The notes under the pieces are model-generated. The model saw only the letters and a list, made by a program, of their open reading frames with translations. It was not told the DNA's origin and did no database searches. A stretch of 64,000 nt of DNA, taken from Chamaecrista fasciculata (taxonomy: Eukaryota; Streptophyta; Magnoliopsida; Fabales; Fabaceae). Location of the stretch: NCBI GenBank assembly GCA_003254925.1, contig QANZ01020749.1, positions 191,307-255,306 on the forward strand, read 5' to 3'. Below are positions 1 to 12,800 of the stretch, piece after piece. The first letter of the stretch is position 1; every line of letters starts with the position of its first letter. The position numbers and the translations under genes are program-made.

Positions 1-419
1 TGAGATGAAGAAGAAATAATCAAAAAGTATGAAAAGAAATCGCATCAGCCATGGAGAAGAAGTGATTTTTCTCTATTTCTTGACCGAAACTATGAGATGA
101 GATGAGGAATCTACAGCCCCATTAGCCATGGATAAGAATTCAGCGACAACTCAGAAGGAGAAACGTTCAAGCATATGAGAAATAGATAAACAATGCAGAA
201 AATAAATGAAGAAGGAGAAGACCAAAGAGGCAAGAGGTAGAAAATACTAGATTCATGGTAGATTAATGGTAGAAAAAGAAGTCAGAGTTCTCTTTGAAAA
301 AGGGACGTGCTTATTTTCAAGAAAAGAGGGAGGTAGTAGTTGGCACAATGGACAAGAAAATTAATTGTCCTTAATGATGAATAATTGCCAGCTTTTTTCC
401 TTTTTTACTTTTCCATATT
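1..419. other. Intergenic, no gene seen
   Basis: Purine-rich sequence with several in-frame stops on both strands. I see no coding signal, RNA gene or repeat boundary. It ends at the target duplication of the next element. Confidence 0.5.
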
Positions 420-428
420 TAATTTTTA

Positions 429-858
429 GGGTAAATTATACTTTGGTACCCTGTGGTTTGATCCTATTTCACTTTGGTACCCTGTGGTTTGAAACTTGAC
501 ACTTTGGTACCCTGTGGTATTCTCCATTAACACTTTGGTACCCTTTGGGGTTATTTTGTAATTTTAACCATAACAAATTTTGCAAAAATTACATATTGAC
601 CCCAAAAAATTTTTCAAAAAATACAAATAGGTCCCTGGATACGTATTATCTAGGGACTAAAATGAAAACTTTTAAAAAATTTTGGGGTCAATATGTAATT
701 TTAGTAAAATTTGTTGTGGTTAAAATTACAAAATAAACCCAAAGGGTACCAAAGTGTTAATGGAGAATACCACAGGGTACCAAAGTGTCAAGTTTCAAAC
801 CACAGGGTACCAAAGTGAAATAGGGTCAAACCACAGGGTACCAAAGTGTAATTTACCC
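429..858. mobile_element. Mutator-type hairpin MITE (element A)
   Basis: The element starts GGGTAAATTATACTTTGG and ends with the inverted form. It is flanked by an exact 9-bp duplication, TAATTTTTA (420-428 and 859-867). The arms pair over almost the whole 430 bp, leaving a small loop near 630-655. Each arm carries about four tandem copies of a motif containing CACTTTGGTACCCTGTGG. A 9-bp target duplication is the hallmark of Mutator-like elements. There is no coding capacity, so it is non-autonomous. Related copies in this window are 5242-6352 and 43094-43577. Confidence 0.85.
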
Positions 859-867
859 TAATTTTTA

Positions 868-1507
868 TTTCAATTTTATTATGTGATCTATTTATTTAAC
901 ATAACTTAATAATTAGTGTATTAATATATTATGTAGATGATATCTTAGAAAAAATTATCAAGATCCCATTATATTTTAAATAATATACGGTAAATAATAT
1001 CTTAAATTAAGTTTGTTTTAAAAATATATTTAATTATTTTTATTATACATTTTTAATAGTTATTAGTATATTTTTATTATTTTAAATTAAATATATTATT
1101 TTTAATTTATTTAATTATTAATGGTCCGACCACGGTTGAACCCCGGTTGGACTATTGAACCTTGAACCCCTACTTCGTACGGTTCCATAGCTGGTCCGGT
1201 TTTAATAACCTTGATAATATGTAAAAAAAATTAACAAATTTTATGAATTTTGAAAAAAACTAATCGTATTAACCATTACAATAAACAGGTAGTGATTGTT
1301 ACTTTCACAATTGATATGATTATAGCGATATGAGAATAATCATTTATTTTTGAATTAAAATCATTTAAATATTAATTTTCCTACAAACAGACAAATGATT
1401 ACTTGATAGAATAGTCGATTGGTAGAATTAATAGTCGACTATTGCTCACTAGTTGAATCTCACATAACAAAAATGACTTTTTTGTGAAAAGTTAGCTGAA
1501 GGTTTCA
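868..1507. other. Intergenic AT-rich stretch
   Basis: No gene seen. It is AT-rich and contains one end of a hAT MITE (1120-1213) and ordinary low-complexity sequence up to the truncated 5' end of the LINE. Confidence 0.4.
1120..1213. mobile_element. Single-ended remnant of a hAT MITE
   Basis: The right end reads TCCGGTTTTAATAACCTTG, matching the right terminus of the intact hAT MITE at 10504-11051, and the sequence before it is rich in CCGG/GGTTGAACC motifs. No matching left terminus was found, so the copy is truncated. Confidence 0.5.
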
Positions 1508-4500
1508 ATAGTCATCTCATCTCGTTCCAACGTGATCTTTGGAAGGATTATGAAAAGTTACTCGTCCAGGGGGGAGTGTTTTGGCACCAAAAAGCTAATT
1601 GTAATTGGCTTTCTTTGGGGGATAAGAACACTAGTTTCTATCACTCATATGTCAAAATGAAACAGCGAAAGCGCCATATTGATATGCTGAAAAATGAAGA
1701 GGGTGAATGGATCTCGGACCAGCTAGAGCTTACAAATATGACCGTGGAGTATTTCACGAATTTGTATACTGAGGATGGATATTGCACTGAAGAAAATTTG
1801 ATTACCAGATCTAAATTTCCTTCACTCACAGAGGAAGCTCTCATTGAAATTCAAGCAAAAGTGACTAATGATGATGTTAAAAGTGCTGTTTTTAGCATGG
1901 AAGCTTCTAAATCTCTTGGGCTCAATGGTATTCATGTGGCTTTTTTCTAGAACAACTGGGAGACTATTGGAGGGATGATTTGTGACTTCGTGATTAATTG
2001 CTTTCATGACCCTAGCAAGATTCAAAGCGTTAATGATACGATGTTGGTGCTAATTCCAAAAGTGGACTCCCTTGAGAATGTTAAACAGTTAAGGCCTATT
2101 TCTCTTTGTAATGTAATTTTCAAGATCATCACGAAGATTATTGCTTCTCGTCTTAAACATTACATGGACTTTTTGGTCAACTACACCCAGACAAGCTTTG
2201 TTGGAGGGCGGTCTAGTACGGATAATATCATTATTGCTCAGGAAGTTCTACATTTTATGGAGAGGAAGAAGGGGACGAAAGGTCATGTGGCTATAAAAGT
2301 TGACTTGGAAAAAGCCTATGATCAAGTCAATTGGGTTTTTCTTGAAGATACTCTATCAAATTGGCCTCTCTCATCATTTTGTCTCAGTTATTATGCATTG
2401 TGTCACTACTGCAAATATGAGAATTATGTGGAATGGATCCCTCTCTGATTCTTTTAAAATGGAAAGAGGTAATCGGCAGGGTGATCCTCTTTCTCCCTAT
2501 CTTTTCGTTATGTGTATGGAAAGATTAGGCCATGTTATTTAGGATGCTATCACTGGTGGTGTTTGGAAACCGTTATCGCTTTTAAGAGGCAGTCCTCCTA
2601 TCTCACACCTATTTTTTGCTGATGATCTTTTCCTATTTGCGGATGCTACTCATGATCAGATGAATGTTGTGAATGAGTGCTTGGAGTCTTTTTGTAAAGC
2701 TTCAGGGTTGAAAGTCAGCATTGAGAAGACGAAGTTGTTTTGCTCTAGGAACACTAATCATATTATTAAGAGTGATCTCAGCAGATCTTCTGGTTTTATG
2801 CTATCGGGAAATGTGGGTAAGTACCTAGGCATACCACTCCATCACACTCGGGCTAACCGCAACACTTATCAGTTTGTTATTGATAAAGTCAGGAAACGTC
2901 TGAGTATTTGGAAGCTTAAAAAGCTTTCTTTTGCTGGTAAAACTGCCCTAGTTCAGTCAGTTCTCAACACCATTGCCATTTATTATATGCAATCAACTAC
3001 TCTACTTGTGAGTGTGTGTGATGATATTGATAAAATCAGCCGCTCTTTTCTTTGGGGGTCAAATGATGATCACAGAAAACCTCACCTGGTGGCTTGGGAT
3101 AATATTTTGAATCCAAGAAATAATGGTGGCTTAGGCATCAAGTCCACTAGACATTTGAACATTGCTTTCATGATGAAATTGGGTTGGGAGTTGATTACCA
3201 GAAGAGATAAGCTTTAGGTGCGTATTGTTCGAGCTAAATATGGCTGTGGGAATAGCGTCATTCCTAACGTGGTTAGGCAAATATTGAATCCAATGTTTGG
3301 AGGGGTATCCGTAATGCTTGGAAGTTTGTGCTCAGAGGGGTGAAATGGCATATTGGTGATGGGTCAGCTACCAATTTTTGGAAAGATTCATGGTTAACAA
3401 ATGAACCCCTTATTGTGCAGGTTGGAAACGTTTCTCAGGATGTCAATTTGGATAGAACTGTCAATTCCTATGTTGATGTTGATGGGGATTGGAGATGGGA
3501 TGAACTTCGTTCTCAACTTCTTACTAGCATTCTTATGCGTCTTGCTTCTACTCTCCCTCCTGGGCCGGAAGATGGAGAAGATAGGGTGGTTTGGAAACTT
3601 AGTAAAGACCATATTTTCAGTGTTAACAGTGCCTATAGATCTTTGGTTTTGAACACGTTACCACCAAAGGATGATATTTGGTCGCTGATATGGAAATGGC
3701 AAGGGCCTCAACGCATTAAGACATGCCTTTGGCTTGCTGCGAAAGAAAAGCTCCTAACTAACTTGAACAGAGCTAGTAGAGGAATGTGTAACTCGGATAC
3801 TTGTCAGCATTGTGGAGCTTCTGCGGAGAGTGTGATGCATGCCTTGCGGGACTGTAGTGTTGTCCAATTACTTTGGAAGTCTATGGTTCCTCAAGCAGAT
3901 TGGAATAATTTTACGCAGGCCAATTTAAAGGATTGGTTGATTGGGAACTTACGGTCTCAATATATGTGGCAAGGACTAGATTGGAGAAGTGTGTTTCCAG
4001 TTACTCTATGGCTTATATGGAATGGGAGAAATTGTGCCATCTTCTCTAATGAGGTGTGGAATACTAATAACGTTTTTGGAGCATTATTCATCATGTCCGC
4101 AGCATTCAACAGAGCATCATTACTCTGGCTAAGGCTAAAGTTGGTCTAACGGAGAAAATGATCAGTTGGACGTTTCCAGATGATGGATGGGTGAAATGTA
4201 ATACAGACGGATCGTGTGTCGATGGTGGTAGTCGTACGGCTTGCGGCGACGCGTTTCGTGATGAGAGCAGACGTTGGCTCAATAGGTTCACTAAAAATCT
4301 GGGCATCGGTTCTGTTCTTTCTGCAGAATTATGGGGCCTTTATTTGGGTCTAGATACGGCATGGAAGTAGGGCTATCGGAAAGTGTGGATGGAGAGTGAC
4401 TCCATGATTGCAGTAAACTTGGTCAAAGGTGGTTGTGCTCCTACGCATCCTTTTTACAACATTGTTAGCAGGATTATTTCGCTTCAGAAAAAACAATGGG

Positions 4501-4688
4501 AAGTCAGATTATCACACACTCGTAGAGAAGTAAACAGAGTTGCGGATTGGATGGCTACTTTTGCTCTGAGTTCAGATACTCTCTTGAAGATTGTTCATGA
4601 CCCTCATTCTTCTTGTTATCTTCTTCTTCAGGATGATCCCTGTGTAGTTTCTTTTATGCGTTTACTTTCCTTTCTCTATATAAAATGA
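1508..4688 (+). mobile_element. 5'-truncated LINE (non-LTR retrotransposon) pseudogene
   Basis: Broken plant L1-type pol reading frames run in order. Reverse transcriptase spans about 1975-2650, with LRPISLCN, FVGGRSSTDN, KVDLEKAYDQ and GDPLSPYLF motifs and the catalytic FADD near 2615. A KYLGIPL block lies near 2820. A zf-RVT-type zinc-binding region with a C..C..H pattern lies near 3700-3880. An RNase H domain lies at 4158-4600, with CNTDGS and a later MESDS motif. The endonuclease half is absent, as expected for a 5'-truncated insertion. In-frame stops near 1948, 2539, 3215, 4147 and 4368 and a frameshift near 2400-2450 show it is dead. No clear poly(A) tail or target duplication was found. 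Confidence 0.9.
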
Positions 4689-5232
4689 CTTTTTTTAGTA
4701 GCATGACAATTGACTATCTACATAACAATTAACTGTTACGTTATCTTGTTGGCCAAAAAAAAAACTGTTACGTTATCTTCCCATAACTTTATAGGACCTT
4801 TTTTTTTTCTGGCAATTAATTCCCTATTTCATTGTTGACAATAACTTTTTGCGTAACTCCCAACTCAATTCATTCTAACATAAAATAAATTGTAATTATT
4901 TGTGTTATCTTCACTTTCTTTATATCTATTTCCTCTTTTTTTTTTGGCCTGAATATCTATTTCCTCTTCTTTCTTCTTCAACTGTGATTCCCAAAACATC
5001 TCATTTTCTTCAGAGTATATCTTCTTATCATCAAAGAGAAACTAACTAATGTTTTGCTTGCGAAATAAAAAGAAACTAATTTTTGACAAATAAAGAGCGT
5101 CCAAGTCAGGCATCTGAAAGAGGAAAGGGAAAAGGAGGGCTTCAAGATTAAGGTTTGGTTGCAATATGCGATTTTGTGTTTTTAGTTCAACAATATCATA
5201 AAATTTCCAGTAAAAAATATTAAAACACATAA
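4689..5232. other. Intergenic, no gene seen
   Basis: AT-rich sequence after the LINE with poly-T and CT-rich tracts. It may include degraded LINE 3' sequence. No coding or RNA gene was recognised. Confidence 0.4.
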
Positions 5233-5241
5233 TATTTTGAA

Positions 5242-6352
5242 GGGGAAATTGCAATTTGGTACCCTGTGGTTAGGGGTGGTTCCCCTTTGGTACCCTGAAA
5301 GAAAAATTTTTGCATTGTGGTACCCCGTGGTTTGCTCCGTTAGCGATTTGATACCCTGAGGTTTTTTTCTGTTAGTATTTAACGGAAAATGTTAGTTAAA
5401 ATGTCAAAAATCTCCCAAAAAGTCTTCTCTTATGCGTTTAAGTCCTTTCCCTTTACTAAAAAGGATCAAAACATAAAGAATTAATTATTATTCTCAATTC
5501 TCCCTCTTTTTCATCATTTTCATTTATTTTAGTCCCAAATTCTCAAAATAAAATTGTAAAGTGTCCCAAAATTCTTTCAAACATTCCAATTTAGTCATTA
5601 AAAATTTTAAAAACCTTAAACCCTAAAATCTTAAAACCCTAAACNNNNNNNNNNNNNNNNNNNNNNNNNNNNNNNNNNNNNNNNNNNNNNNNNNNNNNNN
5701 NNNNNNNNNNNNNNNNNNNNNNNNNNNNNNNNNNNNNNNNNNNNNNNNNNNNNNNNNNNNNNNNNNNNNNNNNNNNNNNNNNNNNNNNNNNNNNNNNNNN
5801 NNNNNNNNNNNNNNNNNNNNNNNNNNNNNNNNNNNNNNNNNNNNNNNNNNNNNNNNNNNNNNNNNNNNNNNNNNNNNNNNNNNNNNNNNNNNNNNNNNNN
5901 NNNNNNNNNNNNNNNNNNNNNNNNNNNNNNNNNNNNNNNNAAATTTAGGGTTTAGGGTTTTAAGATTTTAGGGTTTAAGGTTTTTAAAATTTTTAAGGAC
6001 TAAATTGGAATGTTTAAAAGAATTTTGGGACACTTTACAATTTTATTTTGAGAATTTGGGACTAAAATAAATGAAAATGATGAAAAAGAGGAAGAATTGA
6101 GAATAATAATTAATTCTTTATGTTTTGATCCTTTTTAGTAAAGGGAAAGGACTTAAACGCATAAGAGAAGACTTTTTGGGAGATTTTTGACATTTTAACT
6201 AACATTTTCCGTTAAATACTAACAGAAAAAAACCTCAGGGTACCAAATCGCTAACGGAGCAAACCACGGGGTACCACAATGCAAAAATTTTTCTTTCAGG
6301 GTACCAAAGGGGAACCGCCCCTAACCACAGGGTACCAAATTGCAATTTACCC
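5242..6352. mobile_element. Mutator-type hairpin element (element B), centre unsequenced
   Basis: The terminal inverted repeats start GGGGAAATTGCAATTTGG on the left and, inverted, GGGTAAATTGCAATTTGG on the right. An exact 9-bp duplication TATTTTGAA flanks the element (5233-5241 and 6353-6361). The arms, about 400 bp each, are near-perfect inverted copies carrying GGTACCCTG motifs. They converge on a run of N at 5645-5940, with telomere-like AAACCCTAAA on both sides of it. No protein is visible in the sequenced part. It is related to elements A and C by its GGTACC-rich ends. Confidence 0.85.
5645..5940. other. Assembly gap (296 N)
   Basis: Run of N at the symmetry centre of the palindromic element 5242-6352. 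The true length is unknown. Confidence 0.99.
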
Positions 6353-6361
6353 TATTTTGAA

Positions 6362-6820
6362 AACCTTCCCTTCAAATCATCATTCCACATGTCGTGATTT
6401 TATTGGCCAACAATCCATTATATGGAGGGCAATAAAAGCACCCTAATAGTTTAGCTTATAACTGACTACTTTTTATTACAAAACTTGCCAAATAGGCACT
6501 TAACCAGTAAAGTTTAGGTCCCCTCCCCCCACACCACAATAAAAAAATCCAAAATTCAAGATCGATCACTAATCAAACTGACACATTAAGCACGTGTCGT
6601 TTATAGTCAACCAGGATATTCATGTTAAGTAGTCAGGTAGCCATCTAATATGTTTGATCTACCGGCTAATACAAATTTACAAGACATTCCACTTATTCAT
6701 CTGACAACTACACTTACGTACATATAGAAAACAAAACCAATGAATAGAAGTCATTCCTACACCGTTTTTGTAACAAGAGTAACTCCCTAGATCAATCAGG
6801 AGGTGCAATGAAATATTACT
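6362..6820 (-). other. LETM1-like gene 3' flank / probable 3' UTR
   Basis: Sequence downstream of the LETM1-like stop codon on the minus strand. The nearest part is probably 3' UTR. The poly(A) site cannot be fixed without transcripts, and no other feature is seen. Confidence 0.4.
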
Positions 6821-9800
6821 CTACATTGTCCCATCTTCAGCAGCATTGCCGTCTTCTGTCCGACTGCCCAACTTGACAATGTCTTCTACATGAATCTTCC
6901 CATCTGAAGCAGCCAAAAAAATGCAAAGACTATAAGTACCCAACCTGTTCAACTAAAGATGTGCCTCAGCTTCCCTTGACCAATCCCCACAAAATATATA
7001 ATAAACAAAAAAGTAAACGAAATAACTACAATTTTTTTTTTTGGTAACTTATAATGATGGGTGCAACATAAGAACCTCACAGAAAAGTTACCAGTCTTGG
7101 TACTACTTTCGTCCAGATATGTTAAATTGCAGACTTTGATGGGACATGATGAATGAATTAGTGCTGGTGTGGTTGCACAACAAAGGCTCCCTTAACATCA
7201 AAGTAGAAAATTTGTTATACCAAGGCACTTGGTTCATTTCACAATCCACATTGCTTACGATTTAGTATCAGAAGATGTTCACACATAAATATACTAATTA
7301 TTAAGTAACCTCCCATAACTATTCATTTAAAATGGTAATATATTAAATACATGAATAAAATTATAAATCATCTAAGATGTTCAAGGCAGAAGAGGAGGCT
7401 GCCTAGGCATGTGATGTGACCATGCGGGCGAGGTGGTGGAGACGGGAAAGATACCGGTGTTGGCCATAGGCAAGGGGGGCTGGGTGATGCCATGCCACTT
7501 TTTTGTGATGCAGCGTAGGCAGTGAGGTACTTGATGCAGCCGCATCTAATTGAGATTTTGGGAATATGATCTTTCATCAGTTAAATACGCTTTCAGCCAT
7601 TAGGCAATGATGGAAAACTAGTACAATAATATCGATATTCCCTGCTAAGATGAATCCCCACCTTAACAATACTCTAAACAGAGCTCAATACTGGACAGGA
7701 ACTCAGCCAAAACAGTAATGGAGGTTCCGTCATACAGATACAGCAACACTATAAGGAAAACAGATAACAGAGTCGTAGTGCCTGACTTTGAGAGGTCATG
7801 TGGTCTCCCCCAAACCTGCCAGTTTTCTTCTCACTCTTGATATGCAATAGCCCCCCAAAATGCACCTCAACCACCACTGTTCTTCTCTCTTTGCCAACAT
7901 AAAATTCTCTGACAAATTAGTTACCAGCCCCCTATTGCACTCTGCTCTCCCAGCCAGCTCATCCATCTCAGAATTGGGCCGAGGCCTGGTTTTCCCTAGA
8001 CCCACATCCCCTATTTTCTTTTCTTTTTTTTTTCTTGGTAGGTTTTAACATTCAAGGGTCCATCAAGCAAGCAATCAAAAGGGGAATTTAAGTCTATAGA
8101 GGCTATTAGGAAGTTGAAACAGCAAAAAGAAAACCACAAAATCCAGTCAATCTGTTTGGCCTGTTGGGGCAGAAAACAGATGCAACAATGGTTTCAACTT
8201 TCAAGAGCTTTCAGCTAGGACATGCGTGCTGACTACTGAGGATAGTATTAGTTTCCCAGTGTCTTAGCTTCATTCTATTTCCTCTTTCTTTTTTTCTCCA
8301 AACAAGACACACTAGGCATGTTTAAAGTTTCTTTTCCTTCATACACATGCTTAGTTTTGTCAACTTGACCAGAAGGAGAAAAGTTGTTAGAAATAAACTA
8401 GATTTTGGCCCAATACTTAATAATTACAATATTTTATATTTAGGCCCATTTCATGTCTTTAGAACATTTGTACTTAGTCCATAATCTAGAACTATCCATA
8501 GTCTAGAATTATCTAAAGAAGTGTAGTTATGTATTAAATGTAGTTAGTTGAGAGTTGTAGCTATGAGAGAGTCTAGAGCTCTCCATTGAGTCCTATAAAT
8601 AGGGGATGGGTCTCGTTGTTGTATTAAGCCACAAAGTAATATTCACTTACAATTAGAAAGTTCTTCCCTTCAAATCTTCCTCCACTCAATCACTCTATTC
8701 TCCTCACTAGTCTTCCTCAACTTCACTTTACCAAATCAACCAAAACAGTAACTAGCTCACAATTGCTTCCAACAACTTTCTGATATTTAATTCATTAGCA
8801 AACCTTGATATATGTACACAATAACCTCACCTACTACATCTACTATCTCAAATTAAATTACACATCTTATCCACAACATTACGAATCATAACCTCAGGTT
8901 GGTGCATAGATATTTATCATGCCCAACTAGCTACAAAGGTGCATAGATATTTATCATGCCCAACTAGCTACAAAGGTATTCCAAAACATAAAGATCCCAT
9001 ATTCCATAATCTTGTAAAAAACGAACTAGGAAAAACACCCATAAACAAACATTTTGAGACTTCCCTGTCAACGGTATCTCAAGTAGCCACCATGAATAGT
9101 GATCTCTAAACATACAAAAGAGTGGCAACATCTATGGAATCCAAACCAGACATCCACCAAATTCTCTGTCGGTGTTGTCTCAAACTATCACCATAAACAG
9201 TGATCTCAAAACATCCAAAAGAGTTGTAATCTCTAGTGGACTCAAACGTGGTGTCTCAAAAAGCACCAAAAACCTATTAAAGTAGCCAGAACAAGGGTTG
9301 ATGACACCAAAAATGGTGAGACAAAGTGATTGTGGCAAAGGAGAAGGTAGCACATGGCTCCACACAAAGGAGACACCAAAGGAGATCCACCATCATTAAT
9401 GACATGTTAGGAGACCCAAAGAAGACACCAAACAGACCCATAGACCCAAAGACACTAAACGTCTTCACACAAAGAATCAGAATACTTACAAGCAACAACA
9501 CTAAAGCCAAAATACAAGGCAAACCAAAATACAATTCAAACCAAGTAGACAACTCAAAGGATCACCACTGACCCAATATAAAATCGAAAAAATAGGGGTG
9601 AGCAACCCAATTCGCGAGCCTGCAGAAACCAACCCAACCTGTAGCTATGGGTTGGGTTGGTTCGGGTTCGTGGGTTGGGTGGGATTCAAAATTTTCAACC
9701 GGCACACCTGTGGGTTGGGTTGCGGGTTCGTAGTTTCTCAACCCAACCCAACCCGCGAGCCCGCATATAAATAGTTTTTATATATGTTTATGTATTTTTA

Positions 9801-12800
9801 TATAAATTTGTATGTTTTTTTATGTATTTATAATTTTATATTGTTAGTTCTTTATAAATAAGATATTTTAATTTTAAAATTTACATTATTACATATATGT
9901 ATTACATTTACATGATATGGAGTACATTTTAATTGATTTATATTTATAAAATTATATTTTTTTAACTTTTGTTATGTGTAAGTCTTTTTATTTACTACTC
10001 ACAAATTTATAATAATATTTTTTTGTAATGAAAATTATAAAAAAAAAATTGCAAACTCAACCCGCAGGTTCAACCCAACCCAATCCGCAACTTTGCGGGT
10101 TGGGTTGATTCGGGTTGAGTTTTAAAAATTACAAAATCCAACCCAACCCGCAAATTGATGTGTGCGGTTTGGGTTGAGATTTCCCTCAAATCCAACCCAA
10201 CCCAGCCCGTACTCACCCCTATGCAAAAACACCACCACAAAACATCTAGACGGAAGCCAACAATACCAAAATAGGAATGTTGTTGGCATTGTCTATAATC
10301 TTGCTGGTTTCTTTGAAACCAAGCTCTGATGCCATTTGATAAGATAGAGGCTAGAGACAGGAACCACCCAGAAGATACATCAAGATAGAGAAACAGAGGG
10401 TGAGGAGAATAATTTCTTATAATATTCCACCAATAATGTTTCAATGAGAAGAGGCATTAGATCAGGTATTTATAAGAGAGTAATTGACACGAACACTAAT
10501 AACCATAGTTATTAAAACCGGACCGGACCAGCCGGTCCAACCGGGGATCGGGCACTAGTCCGGTCCGGGCCTCTCCAAGAACCGGGCAAGTAGAGAACCG
10601 GCCAAGAACCGCTCAAACCGGTCAAGAACCGGGAAAACCGGACTGAACCGGCGGTTTTGAGGGTTCATCCGGTTCACTTGTTGAGCTTGGTAGGCTTTGC
10701 AAAATCTAGAGTCTAACAGTGAGATTGAGAAGGAGAAGAAGATGAAGGGGAGTGGGAGTGAGAGAGTAAGTGGAATTAGGAGGAAGAATTAAGAAGACGA
10801 ACTCAGATCTGATCTTCAAATCAATAGAGATAGTCGCTTGAAGATGCTCTGTTCTTTCCTCCATTGCTACCAGATCACGATTTGGCAGAGAGATGAGGGA
10901 AAAAGATCGGCACATCGCCATCGAAAGAATCGGAGGCAAAGGAACGTCTTGGAGCGTTGTTCCAAAAGTGAATAGTTGATAAGCGTTGTTTCTAGTACTT
11001 AGGGTTTATTTTTTTCTCGTGATTTTTTTTTNTCCGGTTTTAATAACCTTGCTAATAACTAATTGTCACAACAGAATAACTAAATAACTAATGCAACAGT
11101 TATATAACTGCTGCACAGTTATATAACTGCTGCACCTAACGCCTATTAATAATTGTTTGAGATTATAGAGCGAGCGCAGCGGAAAAAGTGCAAAATTGAA
11201 ATTTTCGCAAAAATTAATAATCTCCACCTAGGATCCACTATTGGTGTTTATACCAGCGAGAAAACAAGTTTACCTAAATCCTATGAAGCATGGACACTGA
11301 CACGGACACGGGACACTGACACGGACACGGGACATGACACGGACACGGACACGGCGACACGTCAAACTCTCAAAATTACACGACACGACACGACATATAT
11401 TTATATATATAAATAATTAAATATTCATAATTTTTAATGAAGAAATTAAAAATTACAATTTTTATTCATAATATATGTGATATCTATTATTATTTTCTCT
11501 TGCCTATCATGTTAAAGTTACAAAAAATTGATTTATATTCTAAAATTTATGGATATGTGTCGTGTCGGTGTCATACGAGTGTCGGACACTGACACGTGTC
11601 TGACACGGCGACACGCCTTCAAAATGAAGTGTCCATGCTTCCTAGCCTAAATCAAACGGTTGCTTTGAAATTTGCGCGATTCCAAGAAGTCCACACGAAC
11701 AGTTTGGCAGATACCCAGGTGCTAGCCTCCAATCACTTCTCAAAGAGATCTTGGGACTCGATCTACAATCTTGGAATTTCAAGAACATTTCTTGAAATCC
11801 AAGGACCAAAGTGGCGCACTCAAGAGATGAACCAAGAACAACTTTCATGGCGCCTCTCTCCTTCTCTCTCACCAAAACGCCTCCAAAACCCTAAGTTTTA
11901 GGGTTAGTCGAACGTCCCTATTCTCTCCTCAAGATAGGCGACTTTTCACACTATTTTTGGGCTAGGGTTTTAGGCGAGTTTGGTGACTATATATATAGTC
12001 TCACTCTCTTGAAAATAGGTAATTAATAATCAAGAAATAGGGATTCCACAAATCTTGATTATAATATTACACTAATATTATAATTCAAGAATAATAGGCA
12101 ATTTTTATTTGAATTTCAAGATCATTCCCCAAACTGATATGTCCCAAACATCATCCAACCCAAATCACTCCAAACCCATAAGAAGCCCAAGAAAAAAGGG
12201 AGATCAGCTCATGGTCTCCCTGCTGCAACTGCTGGGCATACGTCCAGCTTATATGCTCCAGTGGATAGCAATTAGTATCCCACGTTTCATTTATTTCTCT
12301 GCCACTATTTATTTATTAACTTTACGTTGGTTATTGTTTTTTCTGTTTTTTTCTGTTCTATTAGTCCAGTAGTATTAGGTCCTATCTAGTGTCCCATGTT
12401 CTCTTGCAATTCCTACATCCTAGCATACTAATTATGGGGTTGTTAGGCAATAACATTATAAAATATCCCTCACTTCAGTAGTTCAGTTTATACATCATTA
12501 GTAAATTATATGAGATGTCTTTTCTTTCCGAAGTGCTGATATTGCACTTGTGGTTTTGTTATTTTCTTGTTCTTGCCGAGGTTCCTATCATAAATACAGG
12601 AAAAGAGTTCCTTTTCATTTTGTTTTATAAAAAAGAATGCATTAGAGCAGGCAATGGCAAGAATTAACAAGCAGTACAAGCTTCAAAGGGGAGAAGAAAA
12701 CACACCTTTATCTTTAGAAAGATTGCTGATGAGCTCTTGAACTCCCTCCTTGCCCAATGTGTCCTTTAAGTAAATTGCAGCAGCTGCAACCTCTTCAGGA

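Noticed and set aside
429..858. Hairpin as a microRNA precursor
   Set aside because: The whole element is symmetrical with a 9-bp target duplication, so it is better explained as a MITE, although small RNAs could still arise from it.
5620..5960. AAACCCTAAA motifs as an interstitial telomere
   Set aside because: Only a few irregular units, mirrored in the two arms of the hairpin element. They are part of that element.
9277..9571. Overlapping open frames on both strands
   Set aside because: They lie in decayed LTR-element interior, the composition is low in complexity and no domain is present.
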